Positions 48,280-57,283 of a DNA stretch of 64,000 nt are shown one piece after another. Position 1 is the first letter of the stretch. Each line of letters begins with the position of its first letter. The stretch lies in the NCBI RefSeq assembly GCF_021605415.1, contig NZ_WKEQ01000023.1:1-64000 (forward strand), given 5' to 3'. The translations under genes and the position numbers were made by a program. Source of the stretch: Pseudomonas syringae (GTDB taxonomy: Bacteria > Pseudomonadota > Gammaproteobacteria > Pseudomonadales > Pseudomonadaceae). Under the pieces are notes generated by a model. It did not search any database. It worked only from the letters and a program-made list of their open reading frames with translations, and was not told where the DNA came from.

Positions 48280-50949
48280 ATGGCACAACAATCAATGTTT
48301 CTCGACGAGGATCCACAAGAAACTCGCGAATGGCTCGAGTCCATTGAATCGGTTCTCAGTGTTGAAGGTCGCCCTCGAGCACATTATCTGATCGATCAGT
48401 TGCTTGATTTCGACGTCAGCCAGCACGGCGATTTCTATGGACGCGTCACAACGCCCTACGTCAACACCATTTCCGTGGATCGGCAGCAAGCCTATCCCGG
48501 CGATCTGAGCGTCGAACGACGGCTCAATGCTTACATCCGCTGGAATGCCTTGGCGATGGTATTGCGTGCCGGTAAACACTCGAACGTGGGTGGGCACATC
48601 GCGTCTTATGCATCGGCGGCGGTGCTTTACGATGTTGGCTTCGACCATTTCTTTCGCGGACGAACCGAGCAGTTTGCCGGCGACATGATCTACATTCAGG
48701 GCCACTCTTCGCCGGGCATTTACGGGCGCGCCTACCTCGAAGGTCGACTGAGCGAGGAGCAACTGGACAACTTCCGTCGCGAAACTGACCGAGACGGCAT
48801 TTCCTCCTATCCCCATCCACGACTGATGCCTGATTTCTGGCAGTTCCCGACCGTGTCCATGGGGCTCGGGCCGATCACGGCGGCTTACCAGGCACGGTTC
48901 ATGCGTTATCTGGAAAACCGTGGGCTAAAAGAGCATCAGGGCCGCAAAGTCTGGGCATTCCTGGGCGATGGCGAGATGGATCAGCCCGAATCACTCGCAG
49001 CGATCTCACTGGCCGGCCGCGAAAAACTCGACAACATTATTTTCGTCGTCAACTGCAACCTGCAGCGGCTGGACGGACCGGTGCGCGGAAACAGCAAAGT
49101 CATTCAGGAATTCGAAAGCCTGTATCGCGCCGCTGGCTGGAACGTGATCAAGGTCATCTGGGGCAGCGGTTGGGATGCATTGCTGGAGAAGGACAAGAGC
49201 GGCCTGTTGCGCCAGCGCATGATGGAGTGTGTCGATGGCGAGTACCAGAACTACAAATCGCAGAACGGGGCCTACGTACGCGAACACTTTTTCGGCAAAT
49301 ACCCTGAACTGCTCGAACTGGTCAGTGACTTGACCGACGATCAGATCTGGAAGCTTTCGCGCGGCGGCCACGATCCGGAAAAAATCTACAACGCCTACGC
49401 CGCCGCCATGCGTCACACCGGCGGGCCAAGCGTCATTTTGGCGAAAACCGTGAAAGGTTTCGGCATGGGCGAGGCGGGTGAAGGGCAGAACATTAACCAC
49501 CAGCTCAAGAAAATGGGTGAAGAGGCGGTCAGGGCGTTCCGGGATCGCTTCTCGCTGGACATCACTGACGAGCAACTCAGTGAAATGCCGTACCTCAAGC
49601 CGCCTGCCGGCAGCGCCGAGGCCGTTTATCTCCAGGCACTGCGCAACAAACTGGGCGGTCATTTGCCGGCGCGCTTCAGCGATGCCGAGTCACTGAAAAT
49701 CCCACCGTTGTCGGTGCTCGACAGCCAGCTCAAGGGAACGGGTGACCGAGCGATTTCCACGACGATGGCCTTTGTGCGCATTCTTGGCACGTTGCTCAAG
49801 GATCCGAACATCGGCAAGGTCATCGTGCCGATCGTTCCCGACGAGTCTCGAACCTTCGGGATGGAGAGTCTGTTCCGCCAGATCGGCATTCATTCCCACG
49901 TGGGGCAGTTGTATACACCGCAGGATGCGGGCCAGCTCAGCTACTACAAAGAGAGCAAAGACGGCCAGATCATGCAGGAAGGTCTCAACGAGTCCGGTGC
50001 GATTTCTTCATGGATTGCTGCCAGCACCTCGTATAGCAATCACGGGGTAATGACCGTTCCTTTTTACATTTTCTATTCGATGTTCGGCTTTCAGCGTATC
50101 GGCGATCTGGCCTGGGCGGCAGGCGACGCGCGAGCGCGAGGTTTCCTGCTCGGTGCCACGTCCGGCCGCACCACGTTGATGGGCGAAGGCCTGCAGCACG
50201 ATGACGGTCACAGCCATGTGTTGTCTTCGACAGTGCCTTGCTGTGTGTCCTATGACCCGACTTACGCCTACGAACTGGCCGTCATCATCCAGGATGGTAT
50301 GCGCCGCATGTACGTCGAGAACGAGGACATCTACTACTACATCACCTTGCTCAACGAAAACTATGCCCACCCGGAGATGCCTGAAGGCGCAGAACAAGGC
50401 ATTCTCAAAGGCATGTATCGACTTTCCAGCGCAGACAAGCCAGCCAAAGGCAAGCATGTGCAATTGATGGGCTGCGGCTCGATCCTGCTGGAAGTCATCG
50501 CTGCCGCACAGTTGCTGGAAGCCGACTTTGGCGTCAGCAGTGACGTGTGGAGTGTGACGAGTCTGACCGAGTTGCGCCGTGACGGCCAGGAGGCGGAGCG
50601 CTGGAACATGCTCCATCCGGAACAGGCACCACGGATCAGTCATGTCGAAGCCTGCATGCAGGATCAGCAAGGGCCCGTGGTTGTCGCGACCGACTACATG
50701 AAGATATTCGCCGACCAAATCCGTCCGTTCGTGCCAAAGCGTCGCTTTGTTGCGCTGGGCACAGACGGTTTCGGTCAGTCGGATACGCGCGAATCCCTGC
50801 GCAAGTTCTTCGAAGTCGACCGTCATTTCATCGCCGTAGCGGCACTGAAAGCGTTGGCCGACGAGGGCACGTTACCTCGGGCGAAAGTGGCAGACGCGAT
50901 CGCGCTTTATGGCATTGATCCGGAAAAACGCGACCCGGCCAAAGTCTGA
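48280..50949 (+). CDS. Pyruvate/2-oxo-acid dehydrogenase E1 component, homodimeric AceE type
   Basis: An 889-residue homodimeric E1, the full normal length. Active-site motifs: GGHIASYASAA, QGHSSPGIYGRA, the thiamine diphosphate motif GDGEMDQPES...NCNLQRLDGP, ESRTFGMESLF and GRTTLMGEGLQHDDGHSH. The cluster has no E2 (aceF) or lpd, so the protein must use E2/E3 from elsewhere. It could be a second pyruvate E1, or a 2-oxobutyrate E1 like MdeB of P. putida. Expression is likely under the MarR operators upstream. The start at 48280 is preceded by CAGGAGA. Confidence 0.9.
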   Translation: MAQQSMFLDEDPQETREWLESIESVLSVEGRPRAHYLIDQLLDFDVSQHGDFYGRVTTPYVNTISVDRQQAYPGDLSVERRLNAYIRWNALAMVLRAGKHSNVGGHIASYASAAVLYDVGFDHFFRGRTEQFAGDMIYIQGHSSPGIYGRAYLEGRLSEEQLDNFRRETDRDGISSYPHPRLMPDFWQFPTVSMGLGPITAAYQARFMRYLENRGLKEHQGRKVWAFLGDGEMDQPESLAAISLAGREKLDNIIFVVNCNLQRLDGPVRGNSKVIQEFESLYRAAGWNVIKVIWGSGWDALLEKDKSGLLRQRMMECVDGEYQNYKSQNGAYVREHFFGKYPELLELVSDLTDDQIWKLSRGGHDPEKIYNAYAAAMRHTGGPSVILAKTVKGFGMGEAGEGQNINHQLKKMGEEAVRAFRDRFSLDITDEQLSEMPYLKPPAGSAEAVYLQALRNKLGGHLPARFSDAESLKIPPLSVLDSQLKGTGDRAISTTMAFVRILGTLLKDPNIGKVIVPIVPDESRTFGMESLFRQIGIHSHVGQLYTPQDAGQLSYYKESKDGQIMQEGLNESGAISSWIAASTSYSNHGVMTVPFYIFYSMFGFQRIGDLAWAAGDARARGFLLGATSGRTTLMGEGLQHDDGHSHVLSSTVPCCVSYDPTYAYELAVIIQDGMRRMYVENEDIYYYITLLNENYAHPEMPEGAEQGILKGMYRLSSADKPAKGKHVQLMGCGSILLEVIAAAQLLEADFGVSSDVWSVTSLTELRRDGQEAERWNMLHPEQAPRISHVEACMQDQQGPVVVATDYMKIFADQIRPFVPKRRFVALGTDGFGQSDTRESLRKFFEVDRHFIAVAALKALADEGTLPRAKVADAIALYGIDPEKRDPAKV

Positions 50950-50956
50950 CAGCAGC

Positions 50957-50987
50957 GTCCACCGCGCCAGTGAATGGCGCGGTGGAC
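50957..50987 (+). terminator. Strong hairpin after the AceE paralogue
   Basis: GTCCACCGCGCCA pairs perfectly with TGGCGCGGTGGAC around a five-base loop. No T-run follows, so it may act as a transcript-stabilising 3' hairpin or a factor-assisted terminator. Confidence 0.7.
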
Positions 50988-51061
50988 TTCACGCGTTGCG
51001 ATGAAAATCAACGCCAAAGCATCGTACGTGCCATCGGCTCGAATCCGGTTTGCACAGTACT

Positions 51062-51826
51062 TCAATGAGCGTGTGGGTTGCCGGCCGGATCGGCGATCTG
51101 GATGACTTTGCCGTCTTGCCAAGCGTCCGCACCCGGCGCGATGGCTGGCGCCACGATGTCAGCACGCGCGCGTTTTTTTTCGGCGCTGTCCACCCCGAGG
51201 CGGCGATCCCTTTCAACAACTTTCTTCGGGTCGATCTGGCCGTCCGCCGTAAAACCCATCATCAGTTGCGGAACGCCAAGCGGCAGGGTTTTGTCTTGGT
51301 CGGTGTGCCAGGTGTGCCACGTCTTGCCGTAGGTATGGACGAGTTTTTCCATCAGCGCATGCTCGGCGGATTCCGGAATGCCCGGCGCAACAAGCTGTCC
51401 CGATTTCACCTCATGCACATGGCTGTGCCACAGGGCTTTTTCCGCTGGTGGCAGTTGGGTAAAGAGTTTTTCGTCAATGATGTATTCCACGCCCATCAAC
51501 TTGGCGTCCTTGCGGTTGCCATCGTAGATCACACACTGGATCACTTGTTCGTTGAGGATTGCGCAGTAGTGATGCGCCTCCATTTGCGCCTTGATGTCGC
51601 CGTTATAAAAATGAAAACCATCAAGGTAAGCGTTGAGCGCTTCCACCGGCGGCCGTGACTGCAAAATCCCGGCGCCGGCCTCAAGTGCGGTGGTCGTCGG
51701 CGTTTTCGCCGCTCCGGGGGCGACGACGTTTGATGCGGAGTTGCTACCTGCGCAGGCTGTCAGCAGCGTCATCAACGCCATCATTGATGCATTGAAGGTG
51801 ATGCGGCGAGTTTGGTTTTGATTCAT
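51062..51826 (-). CDS. Oil-body-associated protein (OBAP/DUF1264) family lipoprotein
   Basis: A 254-residue protein with a lipoprotein signal (MMALMTLLTACAGS, lipobox Leu-Thr-Ala-Cys). The mature part matches the OBAP family otherwise known from plant seed oil bodies: LDGFHFYNGDIKAQMEAHHY, VEYIIDEKLFTQLP, KALWHSHVHEVKSGQL and TYGKTWHTWHTDQDKTLPLG. Many invariant His residues suggest metal or lipid-head-group binding. The biological role in bacteria is unknown. The ATG at 51826 with GAGAGGGA is preferred over an upstream start at 51850. Confidence 0.88.
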   Translation of the reverse strand: MNQNQTRRITFNASMMALMTLLTACAGSNSASNVVAPGAAKTPTTTALEAGAGILQSRPPVEALNAYLDGFHFYNGDIKAQMEAHHYCAILNEQVIQCVIYDGNRKDAKLMGVEYIIDEKLFTQLPPAEKALWHSHVHEVKSGQLVAPGIPESAEHALMEKLVHTYGKTWHTWHTDQDKTLPLGVPQLMMGFTADGQIDPKKVVERDRRLGVDSAEKKRARADIVAPAIAPGADAWQDGKVIQIADPAGNPHAH

Positions 51827-51984
51827 CGTAAATTCCCTCTCGTGAGCCAATCCAGCGTCAGATTGTCTGGCCTGAGGTTAGAAAGTCCGATGGGGTGCGC
51901 GTTCAGAAAGGTTTGAGGTGCGCGATAGGGCGGTGCGTTGATGAGCCCACGACAGTCGTCTGCCTGCGGTTTAGCAGATGAGGT

Positions 51985-52884
51985 TCAGGCCATCCCTCTG
52001 GAGCCATCAATAATCCGCGCCGCATCCCGCGCTGGCGCCATGCCAAACACCCGCGAATAATCCCGGCTGAACTGCGTAGCACTTTCATAACCCACCTCAA
52101 ACGCCGCTGCCGTGACGTTTCTACCATTGGCGATCATCAGCATCCGTGCCTGCAAAAGGCGTACGCGCTTTTGGTATTGCAGCGGGCTCAGGGTGGTGAC
52201 GGCTTTGAAGTGGCGATGAAACGCCGACACGCTCATGGCCGCTTTCTGCGCCAGGCTCTCCACCCTGATGGGCTGCGCAAAGTCGCGACGAATCCACTGG
52301 ATGGCCTGATTGACGCGGGCCATGGCGGTGTCCGGCGCGGCGATTTCGCGCAGCATCCAGCCGTGCGGGCCTTGCAGCACGCGGTAGAGGATTTCGCGTT
52401 CGTAGGCCGGGGCGAGCGCCGCGATTTCATCAGGTTTGCCCATCAAACGCAGCATGCGTACCCAGGCATCCATCAGTTCCGGGGTGACGGCGGCGACGGA
52501 AAAACCGGCCTCGTTTGCATAGCGCCCGTCAGGGCTCGGCAAGTCACCGAGCAGCGTGCTCAAGACGCTGGGGTCGAGTGTCAGGCTGACCGCCAGATAG
52601 GGTTCGCCGGTCGGGGCAGGGTGTACCGAACCCACCGCTGGCAGGTCGACAGACATCACGAAATACGTCGCCGGGTCGTAGCGCAACGTGCGATCACCGA
52701 CAGTCATGGTTTTGCTGCCTTGCAGGATCAGGTTGATCATCGGGTCGTAGACCGCCGCCAACATGTGCTCGGGAATCTTGCCCTGAACCATGGCGACACG
52801 CGGGATACCCGTCTCTGTGCGGCGGTTTTCGGCGTGTCTGGCCAGATGGCGGAGTTCATCAAGTTGTCTATTCATGGAGCGCAT
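51985..52884 (-). CDS. AraC-family transcriptional regulator
   Basis: A 299-residue regulator. The N-terminal cupin-like domain (AraC_N) has KIPEHMLAAVYDPMINLILQ and VMSVDLPAVG. The C-terminal double HTH shows PIRVESLAQKAAMSVSAFHRHF, then GRNVTAAAFEVGYESATQFSRDY. It is divergent from the SDR-VOC-reductase operon, 129 bp apart, and is the likely activator. Two starts (52884 and 52875) are nearly equivalent. Confidence 0.9.
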   Translation of the reverse strand: MRSMNRQLDELRHLARHAENRRTETGIPRVAMVQGKIPEHMLAAVYDPMINLILQGSKTMTVGDRTLRYDPATYFVMSVDLPAVGSVHPAPTGEPYLAVSLTLDPSVLSTLLGDLPSPDGRYANEAGFSVAAVTPELMDAWVRMLRLMGKPDEIAALAPAYEREILYRVLQGPHGWMLREIAAPDTAMARVNQAIQWIRRDFAQPIRVESLAQKAAMSVSAFHRHFKAVTTLSPLQYQKRVRLLQARMLMIANGRNVTAAAFEVGYESATQFSRDYSRVFGMAPARDAARIIDGSRGMA

Positions 52885-53013
52885 GCTGACTGGCCTGCAC
52901 TGCTTGATGCAAGCAAAAAGCAGAAACAGGCAGGATTCTGACAGGATCGGCTGCGTGCGCGAATAGGGCGAACGTTACTGTGGTCGCTCATTGAAACGAC
53001 AGCGGAGCACGTC

Positions 53014-53757
53014 ATGAGCGTTATCGTCATCACCGGAGGCAGCCGTGGCATCGGCGCCAGCGCCGCCGAGCACATTGCCCGGCGTGGAATGGGCGTCATC
53101 CTCACTTACAAGCGCAACGCCGAGGCGGCGGAGCACGTCGTCAAGCGCATTCAGGACGCGGGCGGCCAGGCTGTTGCGTTGCCACTGGACGTTGCCGATG
53201 TCGCTAGTTTCGCGGTGTTTCGCGACGCAGTGCTCACCACCTTGCAAGTAACCTGGGGCGTGAGCACGCTCGGCGGCCTGGTCAACAACGCCGGTCATGG
53301 TTTGTTCAATCCGCTGGAGTCAGTCAGCGAAGCGCAGTTCGACGAGTTGCTGGGCGTCCATCTCAAGGGCCCGTTTTTCCTTACTCAAACGTTGCTGCCG
53401 TTGTTGGAAACCCACGCAGGCATTGTCAACGTGACCAGTGCCACAACCCGTGTCGCCACCGCCGGCGTTGCGCCTTACGCCGCGTTCAAGGGCGGCCTCG
53501 AAGTGCTCACCCGTTACATGGCCAAGGAGTTCGGCGAGCGGCGCATCCGTGCCAACTCGGTATCACCCGGTGCGATCCGCACTGATTTGGGCGGCGGGCT
53601 GAATGACGAGTTCGAAGCGCTGCTGGCAGGGCAAACCGCCCTCGGCCGTGTCGGCGAGCCGCAAGACGTCGCGCGCGTGATCGCTATGCTGTTGTCCGAA
53701 GAGGGTGCGTGGATCAACGGCCAATCCATCGAAGTCGCGGGCGGCTACATCATCTGA
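53014..53757 (+). CDS. SDR family oxidoreductase
   Basis: A 247-residue classical SDR: ITGGSRGIGASAAEHI, LVNNAGHGLFNPLE, VTSATTR (Ser), YAAFKGGLEVLTR (Tyr/Lys) and VSPGAIRTDLG. It is the first of three genes divergent from the AraC gene, with the VOC gene starting 17 bp after its stop. Its substrate is unknown. Confidence 0.9.
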   Translation: MSVIVITGGSRGIGASAAEHIARRGMGVILTYKRNAEAAEHVVKRIQDAGGQAVALPLDVADVASFAVFRDAVLTTLQVTWGVSTLGGLVNNAGHGLFNPLESVSEAQFDELLGVHLKGPFFLTQTLLPLLETHAGIVNVTSATTRVATAGVAPYAAFKGGLEVLTRYMAKEFGERRIRANSVSPGAIRTDLGGGLNDEFEALLAGQTALGRVGEPQDVARVIAMLLSEEGAWINGQSIEVAGGYII

Positions 53758-53774
53758 ACAAGCGAGGTAACGAC

Positions 53775-54176
53775 ATGCTCGATCACATCTTTGTGTCGGT
53801 GAGCGATATCCAGCGCTCGATCCGATTCTACGAACACACCCTCCAGCCGCTGGGCATCACTGCGCGGCTGGACTACGACGGCAAGGACGGCCCGCCGGGG
53901 CATCCGGATCTCAAAGGATTTGGCGCCCAAGGCCGGATGTTTTTCTGGCTGCGTGAGGGCGTAGTGGAAGGGCGGGCAGTGCACGTCGGATTTGTGGCGA
54001 GCAGCAAGGCCGAGGTTGAAGCGGCCTACGCGGCGGCTATGTCGCAGGGCGCTACGGACAACGGCGCACCGGGCGCGCGGCTGCATTACGACCCCAATTA
54101 CTACGCCGCCAATGTGTTTGATCCCGACGGTTACAGCCTTGAATTCGTCTACAAGAACTGGCAGCACAGCGCATGA
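53775..54176 (+). CDS. VOC (glyoxalase/dioxygenase-fold) family protein
   Basis: A 133-residue VOC protein: MLDHIFVSVSDIQRSIRFYE (first beta-alpha module with metal-ligand His), GRAVHVGFVA (second His) and YYAANVFDPDGYSLEFVYK (Glu ligand). Such proteins act as glyoxalases, isomerases or resistance proteins. It overlaps the next gene by 4 bp and is in the AraC-linked operon. Confidence 0.88.
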   Translation: MLDHIFVSVSDIQRSIRFYEHTLQPLGITARLDYDGKDGPPGHPDLKGFGAQGRMFFWLREGVVEGRAVHVGFVASSKAEVEAAYAAAMSQGATDNGAPGARLHYDPNYYAANVFDPDGYSLEFVYKNWQHSA

Positions 54177-55171
54177 ATAAATTGATGATCTATGGTGCAA
54201 CGGGTTACACCGGGCGCATGGCAGCAGAGCGGGCCAAAGTATTGGGGCTGGACTTCGAGATAGCCGGGCGTAATGCCCAGACACTCGCGCCGCTCGCCGC
54301 ACAACTCGACGTGCCTTTTCGAGTCTTTGAAGCAGGCCCCGAGGCGGCGAAATATCTGGCCGGCATCAACGTCCTGCTCAACTTCGCCGGCCCGTTCGCG
54401 CAAACCGCCAGTTCGTTGATGCACGCCTGCATCAAAGCCGGGGTCGACTACCTGGACATTACCGCCGAGATCAACGTCTATCGCCTGGCCGAGCGCTTGG
54501 GAACCGAAGCGGCTGCGGCAGGCGTGATGCTTTTGCCGGGTGTCGGCTGGGACGTGGTGCCCACCGATAGCCTCGCCGTGCATGTCGCCCAGCGCATGGA
54601 AAAACCACGTTCACTGAGCATCGCGCTTCAGGTGCCGGGTTCCATGTCACGCGGTTCCGCAATGAGTGTCAGCGAAATCATCGGTGCGGGGCTGCTTGCC
54701 CGGGTCGACGGTGAACTGGTCGAAGCACCGGATGCGCTTGCGCGGTACTTTGATTTCGGCGACGGGCCGGTGCTGTGCGCGCCATTGTCGTTCGGTGATC
54801 TGATCACGGGATGGCATTCGACGGGCATTCCCAATATCGAGATGTTCGTGCACATCGCTGGCGATGCCTTCCCGGAAGGTGATCTTTCAGCGCTGCCGGA
54901 TGGCCCGACCGCCGAGGAGCGAGACGCTCATCGGGCAAGGGCCGTGGCTGAAGTCACAGGCGCCGACGGCTCGGTCTCACGGTCGATCATCGAAACCGTC
55001 AACGGCTACACCTACACGCCACTGGCGGCGATCGAAGCCGCGCGTCACGTTCTGGACGGCAAGCGCCGGCCCGGTTATGCGACACCTGCACGGGTCTTCG
55101 GAGGTGACTTCGCAATGAGCATTCCGGGAACGGTCATCCGTGATCTTAAAACCGAGGCGATTCACGGCTGA
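54173..55171 (+). CDS. Saccharopine dehydrogenase-like/trans-acting enoyl reductase family protein
   Basis: A 332-residue protein with an N-terminal Rossmann motif YGATGYTGRMAAERA and second-strand Asn (AGRNAQTL), resembling the saccharopine dehydrogenase NADP-binding domain. It has NFAGPFAQTASSLMHACI, YLDITAEINVYRLAE and GVGWDVVPTDSLAV, as found in trans-acting enoyl reductases. The C-terminal domain has FGGDFAMSIPGTVIRDL. It is the third gene of the AraC-divergent operon, coupled by ATGA to the VOC gene. Function inferred only as NADPH reductase. Confidence 0.82.
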   Translation: MNKLMIYGATGYTGRMAAERAKVLGLDFEIAGRNAQTLAPLAAQLDVPFRVFEAGPEAAKYLAGINVLLNFAGPFAQTASSLMHACIKAGVDYLDITAEINVYRLAERLGTEAAAAGVMLLPGVGWDVVPTDSLAVHVAQRMEKPRSLSIALQVPGSMSRGSAMSVSEIIGAGLLARVDGELVEAPDALARYFDFGDGPVLCAPLSFGDLITGWHSTGIPNIEMFVHIAGDAFPEGDLSALPDGPTAEERDAHRARAVAEVTGADGSVSRSIIETVNGYTYTPLAAIEAARHVLDGKRRPGYATPARVFGGDFAMSIPGTVIRDLKTEAIHG

Positions 55172-55191
55172 ACCGCGAACATGCCCGTGTA

Positions 55192-55272
55192 AGAGCTGCC
55201 GCATGCCGCGATCTTTTGATCTTGATTTTTGCAAGCAAGATCAAAAGATCGCAGCCTGCGGCAGCGCCTACA
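55192..55272. repeat. Long hairpin repeat of the GATCTTTTGATCTTG family
   Basis: GCGATCTTTTGATCTTG (55208-55224) pairs perfectly over 17 bp with its complement at 55236-55252, and flanking GCTGCCGCA/TGCGGCAGC extends the palindrome. This is a dispersed intergenic repeat type of fluorescent pseudomonads. The stop codon of the converging serine hydrolase gene lies inside its right edge. Confidence 0.75.
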
Positions 55273-56122
55273 GGGTTGATTTCAGGTGTTTGATGGCCTG
55301 TGTTTCAACGCTGCTTTCACTGGCGCCTGTTTCGAACACGGCGCAGCAGGCAGATCGTTCGCCATCGCAAACGCGGTAAACCGCTATGACGCTGCCAGGC
55401 CCGCTGCCAGTGTGTCCGCATAGGGTCAATCCGCCTTCAACCGAACCTCGCATCACGCCAAGGCCGTATCCCGGTGTCATCCACGGACGTCCTGGAATCG
55501 GGCCGCCCAGTGTGCGGACGGTCTGCATGGCTTGCAGCAATGCGTCGGGTAACAGTTGACCGGCGAACAGTCGATCAAGAAACAGTGCCGCTTGCGACAC
55601 GGGCCCGATCAGCAAACCGTGATAGACCCACGCCGGGTCATAAGTCGTATGCACATCCGCTGGTGTTTTAGCGAAGCGCACCCCTGAAAGTCCCAAAGGC
55701 TGAAGTGCTCGTTGGCTGACGGCGTCTTCAAGCCTTAGCCTCGTGACCCGTTCAATCAGCCTGCCAACCAACAGATAACCGACATTCGAATAACGCCACG
55801 CGGTGCCTGGGCTGTAGCGAAGCCGGGACGCGTCCAGACGTTGCAGCATTTCATCTGCCGGCCAGGCTGGCTGATTGGCGGCCACGGCCGCGTGATACTC
55901 AGCCAGTTCGCCATAATCGGCGAGCCCGGCTTCGTGTCGCAGCAGTTGGCGCAATGTGTACGATTGATCAGCAATCAGCTCATCCAATTTGACCAGTCCA
56001 TCACGCACCAAGGTCAGCGCCGTTACGGCCAGAACCGTTTTTGTAAAACTCCACCAAGGCACGGTCGGCTCAGTCAGATCAGTGGTTTCGGACTGACCGT
56101 TCGCTACAAGAAAACTCGGCAT
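55268..56122 (-). CDS. Serine hydrolase, class C beta-lactamase/D-Ala-D-Ala carboxypeptidase-like
   Basis: A 284-residue protein of the beta-lactamase-related hydrolase family. The three catalytic motifs are SFTK (Ser-x-x-Lys, about residue 26), YSNVGY (Tyr-x-Asn) and GHTGSGPG (His-Thr-Gly in place of Lys-Thr-Gly). No signal peptide is visible, so it appears cytoplasmic or is N-terminally short. Typical members are about 330-400 residues. It could be an esterase or peptidase. The stop codon overlaps the 55192 repeat, so the C-terminus may have been altered by repeat insertion. Confidence 0.83.
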   Translation of the reverse strand: MPSFLVANGQSETTDLTEPTVPWWSFTKTVLAVTALTLVRDGLVKLDELIADQSYTLRQLLRHEAGLADYGELAEYHAAVAANQPAWPADEMLQRLDASRLRYSPGTAWRYSNVGYLLVGRLIERVTRLRLEDAVSQRALQPLGLSGVRFAKTPADVHTTYDPAWVYHGLLIGPVSQAALFLDRLFAGQLLPDALLQAMQTVRTLGGPIPGRPWMTPGYGLGVMRGSVEGGLTLCGHTGSGPGSVIAVYRVCDGERSACCAVFETGASESSVETQAIKHLKSTL

Positions 56123-56338
56123 CAAATACCTGGCATTAAAAGGGAAGGGGGAAGTAGGCGGGGTATCGGCGACTGGAAGAACACAGGCTAGGTGCTCAAA
56201 CGCGCCGCGAGAGTGACGCTTGCCATGAGTCGGGAAGGTCAGTGAGCGGTGCGTCGAGCATAGCAGCAGGGCCGAAGTGTTTCGCTTGTCTGTTCAGGGC
56301 GCCGTGCGTTCATGGAAAATTTAGTGCTTGCTTTACAA

Positions 56339-56370
56339 ATATGGCTATCCGTATATTCGCGAATCCATAT
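56339..56370. promoter_or_regulatory. Possible ArsR operator region upstream of arsR
   Basis: ATATGG-N20-CCATAT forms an inverted repeat that encloses the palindrome ATTCGCGAAT, 14 bp before the arsR start. It is a suitable position for autorepression, but the sequence is not a classic ars box. Confidence 0.35.
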
Positions 56371-56383
56371 GTATTGAGCCCCC

Positions 56384-56731
56384 ATGATCACGCCTCCCGA
56401 AGTGTTCAAAAACCTGGCCGACGAAACCCGTCTGCGCGCCACGCTATTGATTGCCGATCAAGGCGAGTTGTGTGTCTGCGAACTCATGTGCGCACTCGAC
56501 GACAGCCAGCCGAAAATCAGCCGCCACCTCGCGCAACTGCGTAGCAGCGGTCTGCTGCTGGATCGTCGTCAGGGCCAGTGGGTTTATTACCGACTCAATC
56601 CACAGTTGCCTGTCTGGATCCATGAAATCCTGAAACTGACGTCCAAGGCCAACGTGCACTGGCTCAAGGACAATGCCGCGCGGCTGCAGAACATGCAGGG
56701 CCGTCCCGTTCGGGAAGCCGCCTGCTGCTGA
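56384..56731 (+). CDS. arsR: Arsenic-responsive repressor ArsR
   Basis: A 115-residue winged-helix repressor: FKNLADETRLRATLLI, then GELCVCELMCALDDSQPKIS with the arsenite-binding Cys-x-Cys (plus a third Cys nearby), RHLAQLRSSGLLLDRRQGQW and a C-terminal CC pair (EAACC). It should repress the arsC-arsH genes until arsenite or antimonite binds. It is the first gene of the ars cluster, with 72 bp to arsC. Confidence 0.92.
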   Translation: MITPPEVFKNLADETRLRATLLIADQGELCVCELMCALDDSQPKISRHLAQLRSSGLLLDRRQGQWVYYRLNPQLPVWIHEILKLTSKANVHWLKDNAARLQNMQGRPVREAACC

Positions 56732-56803
56732 CGATCCCGGTTGCTGATAATCCAGGCCTCGCGCCTCCACCTTCGACGTCCGCCCGAAGCAAAGGAATCA
56801 TCC

Positions 56804-57274
56804 ATGCGAATTCTATTCATGTGCACGGCCAACAGCTGTCGCAGCATCCTTTCAGAGGCCATGTTCAACCACTTGGCGCCGCCGGGGTTCGCGGCGGTGA
56901 GTTCCGGCAGTTTCCCCAAAGGCCAGGTGTTGCCGCGCAGCCTGTCCACCTTGCAGCAGGCCGGCATATCGACAGACGGCTTGTACAGCAAAGGCAACGA
57001 CGCCTTTGAAAGCACTCCGCCGGATATCGTGATCACTGTCTGCGACAAGGCTGCCGGCGAAAGCTGCCCGGTGTATTTCGGCCCGGCGTTGAAGACGCAT
57101 TGGGGGCTGGAAGACCCATCCGATGTGGAAGGTGACGATGCAACCCTTGACGCGGCCTTCCGCGCCACGCTGGCGCACATCAGGCAACGCTGCCAGGCCT
57201 TCTTCGAACTGCCTCTTGAAACCCTCAGCCGCGACGAACTCAAAGCCGAGCTCGATCACATCGGCAAATCCTGA
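56804..57274 (+). CDS. arsC: Arsenate reductase ArsC (low-molecular-weight phosphatase family)
   Basis: A 156-residue enzyme with the P-loop MCTANSCRSILSEAM (Cys-x5-Arg, catalytic Cys at residue 7), the downstream redox Cys in VITVCDKAAGESCPVY, and the acid/base Asp in WGLEDPSD. It reduces arsenate to arsenite, probably via thioredoxin or a glutathione mechanism. The ATG at 56804 lies 10 bp after AAAGGAA. It is followed 9 bp later by arsH. No efflux gene lies between arsR and arsC. Confidence 0.92.
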   Translation: MRILFMCTANSCRSILSEAMFNHLAPPGFAAVSSGSFPKGQVLPRSLSTLQQAGISTDGLYSKGNDAFESTPPDIVITVCDKAAGESCPVYFGPALKTHWGLEDPSDVEGDDATLDAAFRATLAHIRQRCQAFFELPLETLSRDELKAELDHIGKS

Positions 57275-57283
57275 GGAGGATTT

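Noticed and set aside
48280..50949. Naming this gene mdeB
   Set aside because: No methionine gamma-lyase gene (mdeA) or MdeR is nearby, so the 2-oxobutyrate role is only one option.
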